Shown here piece by piece: positions 1 to 7,604 of a stretch of 64,000 nt of DNA (within the stretch, counting starts at the first letter, position 1; every line of letters begins with the position of its first letter). The DNA is from Pandoraea sp. PE-S2T-3. Its GTDB lineage: Bacteria > Pseudomonadota > Gammaproteobacteria > Burkholderiales > Burkholderiaceae. The notes below the pieces were generated by a model. It ran no database searches. It had not been told where the DNA came from and worked only from the letters and a program-made list of their open reading frames with translations. The position numbers and the translations under genes are program-made. The DNA lies in assembly GCF_002179965.1 (NCBI RefSeq), contig NZ_NGUQ01000018.1, forward strand, positions 62,001 to 126,000, in the 5' to 3' direction.

Positions 1-4
1 ATTC

Positions 5-32
5 TTGACTTGATTTTTTTAAATAATAAAAT
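5..32 (+). promoter_or_regulatory. Candidate sigma70 promoter
   Basis: TTGACT at 5-10 and TAAAAT at 27-32 are separated by 16 bases in AT-rich DNA. They point rightward toward the small ORF at 126 and the recombinase at 415. The match is by eye only, and the AT-rich context raises the chance of a false match. Confidence 0.4.
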
Positions 33-125
33 TGAATCTGAATTTATCTTGATAATTTCTATGTCATCAATGTCGCGACAAGGAGGTGCCATGAAAATCG
101 CCGGAACTGACCGACCGAACAGAAC

Positions 126-437
126 GTGAGAACGCATAGGTATGTTATGCGGACGGGAGCCTCCCACGTCATTGACGCTCGCCAGAAGCCACCCAGTTGT
201 GCTGGGGCAATCAGTACGCGTGACAAGAGTTCGCCCTCGGATGAGCTGCTCGAGCTGCGTTTTCTGCTGTCGGACACCTTGACGTTGCGCTGCGAGTGTT
301 ACTTGCACACTGATCGCTGGTCGCTTTTGGAAACAAGCCCGCAATTTCGATATTTTGCAAGACGAGTAATCGAGCGAATTGCCGCTGAGCGCAGCCAAGA
401 ATCAGGAGGCCATTATGGAAAATCAGAAGGAATCTGA
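126..437 (+). CDS. Small hypothetical protein upstream of recombinase
   Basis: I do not recognise this 103-residue frame. It starts with GTG at 126, which overlaps the TGA stop of a 12-codon leader ORF (ATG at 91). The leader has a strong ribosome site, AAGGAGGT, at about 80-87, so this frame could be translated by coupling. Its end overlaps the recombinase start at 415 by 23 bases, the compact arrangement of an operon. The second half is helix-prone (for example RVIERIAAE) and the first part is nondescript. It could equally be a chance frame; the coupling is the main reason for listing it. Confidence 0.3.
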   Translation: MRTHRYVMRTGASHVIDARQKPPSCAGAISTRDKSSPSDELLELRFLLSDTLTLRCECYLHTDRWSLLETSPQFRYFARRVIERIAAERSQESGGHYGKSEGI

Positions 438-2085
438 CGTTGCAATCTTTGTCTTCTTGTATGCGCGAGTTTCCACCGAACGACAAGCGGTAAAGGACTT
501 ATCTATTCCAGACCAGCTCAATAGGATGCGGATGTATTGCGAGTCTCGCAATTTCGTTGTTTTAGATGAGTACGTTGATGAAGGTCGAACTGCAACCGAC
601 GATAACCGTCCAGCATTTCAGGCGATGATTGATAGTGTAATGAACAATGATAAAAAAATTCATGCGATAGTTGTTCATTCGTTCTCAAGAGCGTTTAGAA
701 ATGTAACCGATTTGGCGCTATACCTGCGAAGTCTTAGCCAAGCCGGAACTAGACTCATTTCTGTCACTCAAGATGTGGATGACAGTCCGATTGGCCGTTT
801 CGTCACTCTGTTCTATGGTTTGGTTGATGAAATGAATTCGGCTGAGAATTCAAAGCACGTAAAACGTGCTCTCAAGGAAAATGCGCGACGGGGGTTTTTT
901 AATGGCAGTCGACCACCATACGGATACAGAACGACTGAGACAAAAGTCATTGGGCGCACAGGCTATCGGAAAATTCTAGCTTTGGACGACGACGAAGCGG
1001 CGATAGTACGGGAAATTTTTGACCTCTACGAGGGCGTCGGCGTGCCTGCTCCGATGGGTATGAGGAAGATTGTTGAGTACATGAATGCGAAATGCCTGTG
1101 CCGCGGGCAACTCTGGAGGGTCCAGAAGATTCAGAAGATATTAAGCGACCCTGTCTATACGGGCGTTTTCGAGTTCGGCGCTCGATGGAAGCTTCACAAT
1201 CGAAACACAATGCCATCTGGTAGCTACGGAGTAGCCTTGGATAAGGACGATGACTCCGTTGTATCGGTTCCGGTACCAGTTATCGTCGACAAGGACAGAT
1301 TCCAGCGAGTAGAAGTCAGACGAGCAGCTCGAGCTCCACGAAATACGCCCCCATTGCACGTGGCCCCCAGAACATTGCTCACAGGACTCTGCCATTGCGG
1401 GTACTGCCAATCGTCGATGCACATCGTTACGGGAAAGAGCGGGCGCTACCGCTATCTAAAGTGCAGTAGGCGCCACACGATTTCAGGCTCAATTTGTAGG
1501 AGCCCAAATGTGCCTTATGAACGCTTTGAGAAGATGATTCTCAAAACGGTTGCGGAACACGTTCTGTCCGAACGCAAACTGAAGACGATTCTCGATGATT
1601 GCTGTACTCACGCGGACCGCTTTGCGAAACACCAGGGGACAGAGCGCCGTCAAATTACTGATGCGAGAGCAAAAGTTGAGCGAAAACTCACCAACCTTTA
1701 CAGGCTCGTCGAGGATGAGAAGGTGAGAATCGATGGCAGTCTGGGGAGGCGCATCCAGTCTTGGCAGGATGAGCTGAAGAACTTAACTGTGAAGCTGAAC
1801 AGCATCAGGGTCCCCGTTACTCTGTCCGCGAACATCGCTAACAGTATCGACGTCGGCACGTTCCGCGCTGCAGCAATTGCCCTTTTGGAGGACTCTAGTA
1901 GCGACGACGCAAGAGCATTTATGCACTTGGTGGTCGGGGAGATTCGAGTCTACGCGGACGAAGCCAGCGTATCAGGGCCGAACATCGGAGTTTTGGAGGC
2001 GGCCCTAGCACACATGAGGGCAACTATGCCGGCGGTGCCCTCATTTATGAGTAACTGGCGGAGAGAGGGGGATTCGAACCCCTAA
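415..2085 (+). CDS. Large serine recombinase (site-specific integrase)
   Basis: This 556-residue protein belongs to the large serine recombinase family, which integrates and excises mobile elements through a serine-DNA intermediate. The N-terminal resolvase domain shows YARVSTERQ (catalytic Ser near residue 19), an IPDQL motif and the HSFSRAFR core. The central recombinase domain has RRGFFNGSRPPYGYR. A zinc-ribbon region near residues 330-375 has CHCGYC and later Cys residues, and a coiled-coil stretch follows. ATG 415 is chosen because AGGAGG lies six bases upstream; an ATG at 379 lacks such a site. The base composition is more AT-rich than the core genes. The last ten residues (NWRREGDSNP) are encoded by a copy of the tRNA-Ser 3' end, so the gene ends inside an attachment-like repeat. 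Confidence 0.93.
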   Translation: MENQKESDVAIFVFLYARVSTERQAVKDLSIPDQLNRMRMYCESRNFVVLDEYVDEGRTATDDNRPAFQAMIDSVMNNDKKIHAIVVHSFSRAFRNVTDLALYLRSLSQAGTRLISVTQDVDDSPIGRFVTLFYGLVDEMNSAENSKHVKRALKENARRGFFNGSRPPYGYRTTETKVIGRTGYRKILALDDDEAAIVREIFDLYEGVGVPAPMGMRKIVEYMNAKCLCRGQLWRVQKIQKILSDPVYTGVFEFGARWKLHNRNTMPSGSYGVALDKDDDSVVSVPVPVIVDKDRFQRVEVRRAARAPRNTPPLHVAPRTLLTGLCHCGYCQSSMHIVTGKSGRYRYLKCSRRHTISGSICRSPNVPYERFEKMILKTVAEHVLSERKLKTILDDCCTHADRFAKHQGTERRQITDARAKVERKLTNLYRLVEDEKVRIDGSLGRRIQSWQDELKNLTVKLNSIRVPVTLSANIANSIDVGTFRAAAIALLEDSSSDDARAFMHLVVGEIRVYADEASVSGPNIGVLEAALAHMRATMPAVPSFMSNWRREGDSNP

Positions 2086-2097
2086 TAGGCTATTAAC
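2056..2097. repeat. att-like direct repeat: copy of tRNA-Ser 3' end
   Basis: These 42 bases match 4715-4756, the CCA end, T-arm and variable-arm part of tRNA-Ser, in 40 of 42 positions. There are 27 identical bases, a two-base mismatch (TA for CG), then 13 identical bases. The orientation is the same as the tRNA copy, so recombination between the copies would excise about 2,659 bp. The TA mismatch creates the stop codon of the recombinase gene. This is the usual footprint of integration at a tRNA 3' end. Confidence 0.85.
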
Positions 2098-2266
2098 TTA
2101 CATAGCAAACGAACAATTCCATAGTAAATTCATATAGCTACGCCAGCTTCACTGTGTCACAGAATTGTCTAAACCGTTCCCGCAAGTGCTTGATATGACT
2201 CGTTTCGTGTAAGTTGAAGGACACACAATTTCCCGCGAGAGCCAGCCTTCGCTCGCGCAAGGTTGC

Positions 2267-3151
2267 CTACACGTCCGTGAGTCGCGAAAGCACTCGGCAG
2301 GGAGAGCCAATTTTCTCCCCCACGACACCGAGCATCTCTCGCAGAGCCTTGTCCGATGTAACGATCACATCGCAGTGCGCGATGGCCAAGACGCCGAATT
2401 GGATGTCAACTCCATCCGATCGTCTCAGCTTGCGCTGACCGGCTATTCGATGCCGATAGATCTGCTCTTCGGCGTGGAGTGTCGGGCAGTGACAGTACAC
2501 ATCTTCGATCTGTTGGAGTAGGAAGTCTACCAACGCTTCGCGTCGTCGTAGATCGACAAATTTGCCGTTGGCCTGATGCCGCTCGGGAAGCAATTCCAGC
2601 AGCCACTGCCTGTCAATCAGCTGCTCGTCTCGTTCTACTACGCCGGCCGCAAAAGCTTGGCGGCCGGCGTCGGCGGCCGCCGGTCCATCATCAAGCGCAT
2701 CGTCAAGTTCTACACGCAGATCCGAACGAGCAAACATCTCCACGCCATCGCGAAAGCTTTCGCCCACGAGAGGTGTCGCCTGGCTGTCCGGGCTCGTGTA
2801 AGTGGCCCACATCTGAGCTGGCGTGTCGCAGAAAGGTCTGATCTCCTCGAGACGATACGGCTCGTCGGGGTGATTGGAGGCTGCGTATCGGACGATCTCT
2901 TGCACCTGAACAAGGCGCGGGTTCACACAATAGATCGGCACGACGTCCGAAATGAACTCAATACAACCTTCCCTCGTGTCCTCTCGCTCGGCCCGGGCTG
3001 TTTCGTACATGTTCCAAACCGAAACCGCAAAGCGGTAATCACCTGCCTTGACGATCTCTGTGGCTCGTGCGCGCTCGACATCTGCGTCAGCAACGCGGGT
3101 CCCCCCCGCTACGTCGGAGACAAAGTTCTGATCCAGATAGATGACGCCCAT
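2267..3151 (-). CDS. PIN-like domain protein
   Basis: The 294-residue protein has the layout of a PIN-fold nuclease. YLDQN sits at the N-terminus (Asp7), an acidic residue in NMYETAR (Glu50), and a C-terminal block DIQFGVLAIAHCDVIVTSD with Asp249 and Asp267 as likely metal ligands. PIN proteins are often RNA-cutting toxins, but this one is about twice the length of a VapC toxin, with a middle region of about 170 residues that I do not recognise. No antitoxin-sized gene is visible beside it. It lies between the two tRNA-Ser repeats, so it is probably element cargo. The assignment rests on short motifs. Confidence 0.6.
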   Translation of the reverse strand: MGVIYLDQNFVSDVAGGTRVADADVERARATEIVKAGDYRFAVSVWNMYETARAEREDTREGCIEFISDVVPIYCVNPRLVQVQEIVRYAASNHPDEPYRLEEIRPFCDTPAQMWATYTSPDSQATPLVGESFRDGVEMFARSDLRVELDDALDDGPAAADAGRQAFAAGVVERDEQLIDRQWLLELLPERHQANGKFVDLRRREALVDFLLQQIEDVYCHCPTLHAEEQIYRHRIAGQRKLRRSDGVDIQFGVLAIAHCDVIVTSDKALREMLGVVGEKIGSPCRVLSRLTDV

Positions 3152-3255
3152 AGTGTGCCGATGATGGATTCGTGTTGTCTTGCGACATCGAGCATGCCGG
3201 TTACCAGCGGAGCGCGATAAGGCGTCCCACTGCCAGCATCGTAACGGCGAAAATC

Positions 3256-3523
3256 CGGCGGGTGTCGGGAAAAAGGTAACCGAAGTAACCGACCCTCTAT
3301 AGTCGGCCTCAAACCCACACCAGCAAAGCCTTTCAGCGATTTAAATAAAAGGTAACTTTTCAATTCTTACACTCTCCTTAAAATCAACAACTTAGATCTC
3401 GGTTACCTTTTGGTTACTCTCGGTTACCTTTGAAAGGTAACCAGTGAAATCCTGTATTCATGCGGGTTTCGAGGCAGTTTCTCGAACTGGTTACCCCGGT
3501 TACCTTTTTCCCGACACCCGCCG
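3256..3523. repeat. 268-bp segment with 35-bp inverted ends and GGTNACC array
   Basis: Bases 3256-3290 and 3489-3523 are inverted copies matching at 33 of 35 positions, beginning CGGCGGGTGTCGGG. Inside and just outside are repeated GGTNACC motifs: exact at 3199, 3275, 3401, 3422, 3436, 3489 and 3498, and with one change at 3284, 3351 and 3412. Positions 3422-3442 form a near-perfect palindrome. There is no coding gene. The layout fits a miniature inverted-repeat element, an iteron or operator cluster, or a structured RNA. I saw no clear target-site duplication. It fills most of the 413-bp gap between the PIN-like and HEPN-like genes. Confidence 0.75.
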
Positions 3524-3564
3524 TGGAATAGCTTCGCCCGTTATACGCCGGTCGCGGGTTCGAT

Positions 3565-4335
3565 CTACGTGGGCTTAGGGGGCTTATCAAACGGGCGTGA
3601 GAGGTGCCACGAGCGCTTAACGTCAATCTTCGACGCGAGGAAATCCAGGATGGGCGTCGCGAGTGCCGTCGGTGACGGAAACAACACGATGTCGTGCCAG
3701 ATCGTGCCCTTTGATAGCCCCGTCGCTTTGCGGTCAGCTGACTTCATGTGAATCAATCGGTCACGCATCTTCTCTAAACGATGAAAGTCTTGCCAGGAGC
3801 GATGGCTCCTCGGTGAAGCAATTTTGAGAGCTTCCGGAATAACGACGCCGAGCTTTTCCGACAACGCTAACCGACGCTCAATGGCGTCCTTCCGGAGGGT
3901 TTCAGCAACACCGTTTCGCTCGCGTGTATAACAAAAATCGTCAGGGATCACTTCATTAGCAAACGCCTCAATCGCGGTATATGCCGCGATGACCGACGTG
4001 AACATGCTTTCGAAATAGCGAGCCATCTCATCATTGCTCGCGAAGTTGGCCTGCTTCGCCAGTCCAGCGAAAATGTCGCGCTCTTCCCCTATGGTTCGCG
4101 CCGCCTGAAACTCTCGATGGGCCATGCTCAGGAATAGCGCCGTCGCATTCGGCACGTGGAAAAAGAGTGTCCGTTTCTTTGCTGCCAATGGGACTGTTAC
4201 CGCCTGTGTAATGATCGTCCCCTTTTTGACTACCTGTCCGCTCCAAGGAAGTATCGCGTCCTCGGCGACCTTCGCCTGAGTGTGCAGTCTCCAATCCTTC
4301 GCATCGTCGTCCAAGCGATCCCCCGATTTCTTCAT
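3565..4335 (-). CDS. HEPN-like hypothetical protein
   Basis: The frame is open from 4590, but its first 70 residues are Arg/Pro-rich and look non-coding. I place the start at ATG 4335 (MKKSGDR), giving 256 residues; ATG 4374 is the alternative, and neither has a clear ribosome site. The protein is mostly helical. A segment AAYTAIEAFANEVI is followed about 80 residues later by MRDRLIHMK, whose R-x4-H motif is typical of HEPN RNases, which are common in toxin-antitoxin and abortive-infection systems. It is probably cargo between the tRNA-Ser repeats, next to the PIN-like gene. The function is inferred from one motif and general layout. Confidence 0.5.
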   Translation of the reverse strand: MKKSGDRLDDDAKDWRLHTQAKVAEDAILPWSGQVVKKGTIITQAVTVPLAAKKRTLFFHVPNATALFLSMAHREFQAARTIGEERDIFAGLAKQANFASNDEMARYFESMFTSVIAAYTAIEAFANEVIPDDFCYTRERNGVAETLRKDAIERRLALSEKLGVVIPEALKIASPRSHRSWQDFHRLEKMRDRLIHMKSADRKATGLSKGTIWHDIVLFPSPTALATPILDFLASKIDVKRSWHLSRPFDKPPKPT

Positions 4336-4714
4336 GTGATGGGCGATTATCGCAATTGCACAAGCTTGGCGCATGAAAGTGCACACTGTTTTTGCACCCG
4401 AAAATGCCCCTTCCCGCCAATGCTGGCGGGCCTCGGCGTCCAGCGCCAAAGTGCATAAAAAACGTTGTATCAAGCGGGCAGGCGTGGCGGGGTCATGACC
4501 ACGCGCGCCGGGAGAAGGTGCAGGCAAGCGACGCGGAGTCGCTTGAGCAAGCACGTGCCCTGCTCTCGCACGCGGATAGCAGAACAACACAGCAAATCTA
4601 ACGGTGGAAGGTCGAGCGAGTGAATTCGCTCAAGAAACCGGGTTGAATGACACAACGCTCGGCTTATGACACAAACGGGTTTCAGGCGCTAGCCGGAAAC
4701 CCGTTTGGAATATG
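4336..4714. other. Gap without a recognised gene
   Basis: This stretch lies between the HEPN-like gene and tRNA-Ser. The HEPN-like frame stays open through it to 4590, but the residues encoded look non-coding. I see no promoter, repeat or RNA that I can support. It should hold the promoter of the HEPN-like gene and the junction of the inserted DNA. Confidence 0.4.
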
Positions 4715-4805
4715 TGGCGGAGAGAGGGGGATTCGAACCCCCGATAGGCTATTAACCTATACACGCTTTCCAGGCGTGCGACTTAAACCGCTCATCCATC
4801 TCTCC
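4715..4805 (-). tRNA. serX: tRNA-Ser(GGA)
   Basis: On the minus strand the 91-base gene starts GGAGAGATGG and ends with an encoded CCA. The acceptor stem GGAGAGA pairs with TCTCTCC. The anticodon loop CTGGAAA (4767-4773) gives anticodon GGA. A long variable arm and a GTTCGAATCC T-loop complete a class II serine tRNA. Its 3' 42 bases are repeated at 2056-2097, so it is the likely attachment site for the DNA on its left. The symbol follows the usual name for tRNA-Ser(GGA) and is not certain here. Confidence 0.95.
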
Positions 4806-4881
4806 TGAAGAGTCGCGCATTATAGCAGGTCGCCGGGAATATCCCACCCCCTTTCGCCGCTACCCCTTCAAAATTTATTCC

Positions 4882-6900
4882 TTACGGGCGCCGCAGGTGG
4901 TCCACCAGATGCTCGTCCCGTTCGCTCGGGCGCCCGCCCAGCAAGCTGAACAAGATCGCCACGGCGAACCCGACCGGCACGCCGAACGCCCCGGCCGCTA
5001 TCGGATCCACGCCCCACCAGCGGGCTCCCGCAAAGCCTGTCAGTCGGGTAAAGAACGGATACGTCGTCATGATGTAGTACACGCACACCAGCAACCCACT
5101 CACCATCCCGGCCGTCGCGCCCAACCGCGTCGTTCGCTTCCAGAACACCCCCAGCACCAACGCCGAGAACAGGCACGACGCCGCCAGCGAAAACGCCGCG
5201 CCCACCAGAAACAGAATATTGCCCAGCTTCAACGACGTCACGTAAGACGCAAACATCGCCACGCACAGCAACAGAATCTTCGACGTCGTCACCCGCTTCT
5301 GGCTCGACGCATTGCGATCCACCATGTGGAAGTACACGTCGTGCGACAGCGCGTTCGCAATCGTCAGCAACAACCCGTCCGCCGTCGACAGCACCGCCGC
5401 CAACGCGCCCGCTGCCACCAATCCTGAGATCACATACGGCAGCCCCGCTATCTCCGGTCCGGCAAGCACGAGCATGTCCGGTTGCATCCAGATTTCGCCC
5501 CACTGAACCACGCCATCCCGATAAACATCCGAAATGTCCAATTGCACCGGCGTCGCGTGCCGCCACTGCATCACCCATCCCGGTAAGTTCTCGTATCGCG
5601 CCCCGACCAGATGCAGCAGCACGTCGTACTTGAGCATCACCGCCAACGCCGGCGCACTCACGTACAACAACGCCACAAAGAACAGCGTCCAGCCCACCGA
5701 GCTACGCGCCCCCTGCACCGTTGCTGTCGTGCCGTACCGCGTGAGAATGTGCGGCAAGCTCGCCGTGCCAATCATCAGGCACACCATCAACAACAGGAAA
5801 TTCAATCGCTGAGAACTGCGCGTCGTCTCGTCGCGCGCCGGGAATGGCTCCGTCATTGCATGCGGCGGCTCACTGCGCTCCGCATACTGATTGCGCAACT
5901 CCAGCCATTGGTTCTGCGCGTCTCCTACATCGCGCGGGAACGCATCCAGCTTCGCTTCCAGCACCTTCACATCGCGCAGCGGTCCGTTGTGGCGCTTCGT
6001 ATCGAGCAACTGGCGCTCCAGCTCCGCGCGCTCGGTGTAGAAGCTGTCCGGCAGACCGTCCAGCCGGCGCTGCATCTGCTCGCCCTGCTCCCGGTAATAA
6101 TCGCGCACCTCTCGCTCGGGAATCGACTGCTGAATCTCTCGCTCCAGTGCCTCCACCTTTGCCAGCGCCTGCCCGTAGCTGAACTGCGGAAACCAGCCAT
6201 GTCCCGTCTGGTGCCCGATCATCGCCGTCGGCACCAGAAACGCCGTGATCATGATGATGTACTGCGCCACCTGCGTCCACGTCACCGCGCGCATCCCGCC
6301 GAGGAACGAGCACACCAGAATGCCCGCCAGCCCGAAGAAGATGCCGATGGTGAATTCCACCCCGATGAAGCGCGACGCGATCAACCCCACGCCCTGAATC
6401 TGCGCCACCAAATAGACGAACGAACACAGAATCGTCGAGAACACCCCCAGCGCCCGCACGACATTGCTGTCGTAACGCGTGCCGAGAAAGTCGGGCACGG
6501 TGTAGCGCCCCATCTTGCGAAGGTACGGCGCCAGCAGAAACGCCACCAGACAGTAGCCGCCCGTCCATCCCATGACATAGGCCAAGCCGTCGTAGCCCGA
6601 GACGTACAACGAACCCGCCAATCCCATGAACGACGCCGCACTCATCCAGTCGGCCGCACACGCCATGCCGTTGAACACCGGTGGCACGCGGCGTCCTGCA
6701 ACGTAGTACTCCGTAGCATCTGACGTTCTGGAAATCAGTCCGATCACCGCGTAGACGGCAATGGTGACGAACAGAAACGCGTAACCGATCCATACGCCTG
6801 GCCCGTTGACCCGCTCAAGCAAGCCGATCATCAGCACGAACGCGAAGAAACCCGCCGTGTAATACAGGTAGTAGCGCAGCAGTCTGCGCGTGTAACTCAT
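4882..6900 (-). CDS. Sodium:solute symporter, acetate-permease-like
   Basis: The 672-residue inner-membrane protein belongs to the SSS family, closest in look to the ActP/VC_2705 group that takes up acetate or similar monocarboxylates with cations. The core motif AADWMSAASFMGLAG is present, along with about 13 hydrophobic segments. Residues about 250-365 form a soluble, charged, helical insertion (KVEALEREIQQ onward), making the protein about 100 residues longer than typical relatives. Its start overlaps the DUF4212 gene by four bases, and the acetyl-CoA synthetase gene lies just beyond, which supports an acetate-uptake role. Confidence 0.85.
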   Translation of the reverse strand: MSYTRRLLRYYLYYTAGFFAFVLMIGLLERVNGPGVWIGYAFLFVTIAVYAVIGLISRTSDATEYYVAGRRVPPVFNGMACAADWMSAASFMGLAGSLYVSGYDGLAYVMGWTGGYCLVAFLLAPYLRKMGRYTVPDFLGTRYDSNVVRALGVFSTILCSFVYLVAQIQGVGLIASRFIGVEFTIGIFFGLAGILVCSFLGGMRAVTWTQVAQYIIMITAFLVPTAMIGHQTGHGWFPQFSYGQALAKVEALEREIQQSIPEREVRDYYREQGEQMQRRLDGLPDSFYTERAELERQLLDTKRHNGPLRDVKVLEAKLDAFPRDVGDAQNQWLELRNQYAERSEPPHAMTEPFPARDETTRSSQRLNFLLLMVCLMIGTASLPHILTRYGTTATVQGARSSVGWTLFFVALLYVSAPALAVMLKYDVLLHLVGARYENLPGWVMQWRHATPVQLDISDVYRDGVVQWGEIWMQPDMLVLAGPEIAGLPYVISGLVAAGALAAVLSTADGLLLTIANALSHDVYFHMVDRNASSQKRVTTSKILLLCVAMFASYVTSLKLGNILFLVGAAFSLAASCLFSALVLGVFWKRTTRLGATAGMVSGLLVCVYYIMTTYPFFTRLTGFAGARWWGVDPIAAGAFGVPVGFAVAILFSLLGGRPSERDEHLVDHLRRP

Positions 6901-7376
6901 CGGGAAGTCGGCGCCGACGCGGCGCGAGAAGTCATGCGAGAAGAAGCGGAAGCAGTGCCCTGCGCGCCGCCGGACATGCCGGAAACCGCAGCATCGCCAA
7001 GCCCAAGGCTGTCACTGTGTGCACGGCGCAAAATTTGCAGGTCAGCGCGATATCGTGCGTCGTTACGACGCTGGATCAACGCATAGATGACGATTAATCC
7101 GATATCGATAAGGATCGAACCCTGCGCCCCCATGTAGAACGGCAACGGCCAGCCGGCAAATCGCACTGACATCCATTCTCGCGCCCAGAACTGCGGAACG
7201 AACGTCACCACGAAGCCGATCGTCATCAGCGCCGCCACCAGCCACAAGGTGCGGTGCCAGTGACGCGCCGCAATCGCGGCCGCTTCTCGATGCCAATGCG
7301 AATCGCGTGGCAAACCGTCGGTCAGTGCGGACGTTGCTGACAGATCACCGGCATCGGTTTTCGGGGGATTCACCAT
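6897..7376 (-). CDS. DUF4212 small membrane protein, symporter partner
   Basis: This protein of about 159 residues has two membrane segments (LWLVAALMTIGFVVTFV and GSILIDIGLIVIYALI) and a cytoplasmic tail, as in DUF4212 proteins that accompany ActP-like SSS symporters. It is probably a small subunit or assembly partner. ATG 7376 (MVNPPKTD) is preferred to upstream in-frame starts because the preceding residues are low in quality. It shares an ATGA overlap with the symporter gene, so the two are translationally coupled. The tail after residue 110 is Ser/Ala-rich. Confidence 0.8.
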   Translation of the reverse strand: MVNPPKTDAGDLSATSALTDGLPRDSHWHREAAAIAARHWHRTLWLVAALMTIGFVVTFVPQFWAREWMSVRFAGWPLPFYMGAQGSILIDIGLIVIYALIQRRNDARYRADLQILRRAHSDSLGLGDAAVSGMSGGAQGTASASSRMTSRAASAPTSR

Positions 7377-7604
7377 CGACGCACTCCGGCGTTCCGCAAC
7401 ACCGACGTACCGCCAGCACGCAGCGGAAGACTCATCATCGCCATGTTCCGAGGTGCAGCAATGTCTACGCGCCATGGGCGCTCACGGGGCCCGTCAAGTC
7501 CTGACGGAACCCCACAGACATTGCTTCGAGGAAGTTGTCTCGGCTTTCGCAGCCTGCGGCACTGTACCCGGATCAATCTCCGCGACACAGTTGCCGCAGC
7601 CAAC

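Noticed and set aside
3541-3575. T-arm-like sequence GGTCGCGGGTTCGATC as a tRNA fragment or second att site
   Set aside because: It overlaps the stop codon of the HEPN-like gene, and no acceptor or anticodon arm can be built around it. Probably chance.
4336-4590. N-terminal part of the HEPN-like frame from 4590
   Set aside because: Arg/Pro-rich, with no ribosome site; kept as non-coding.
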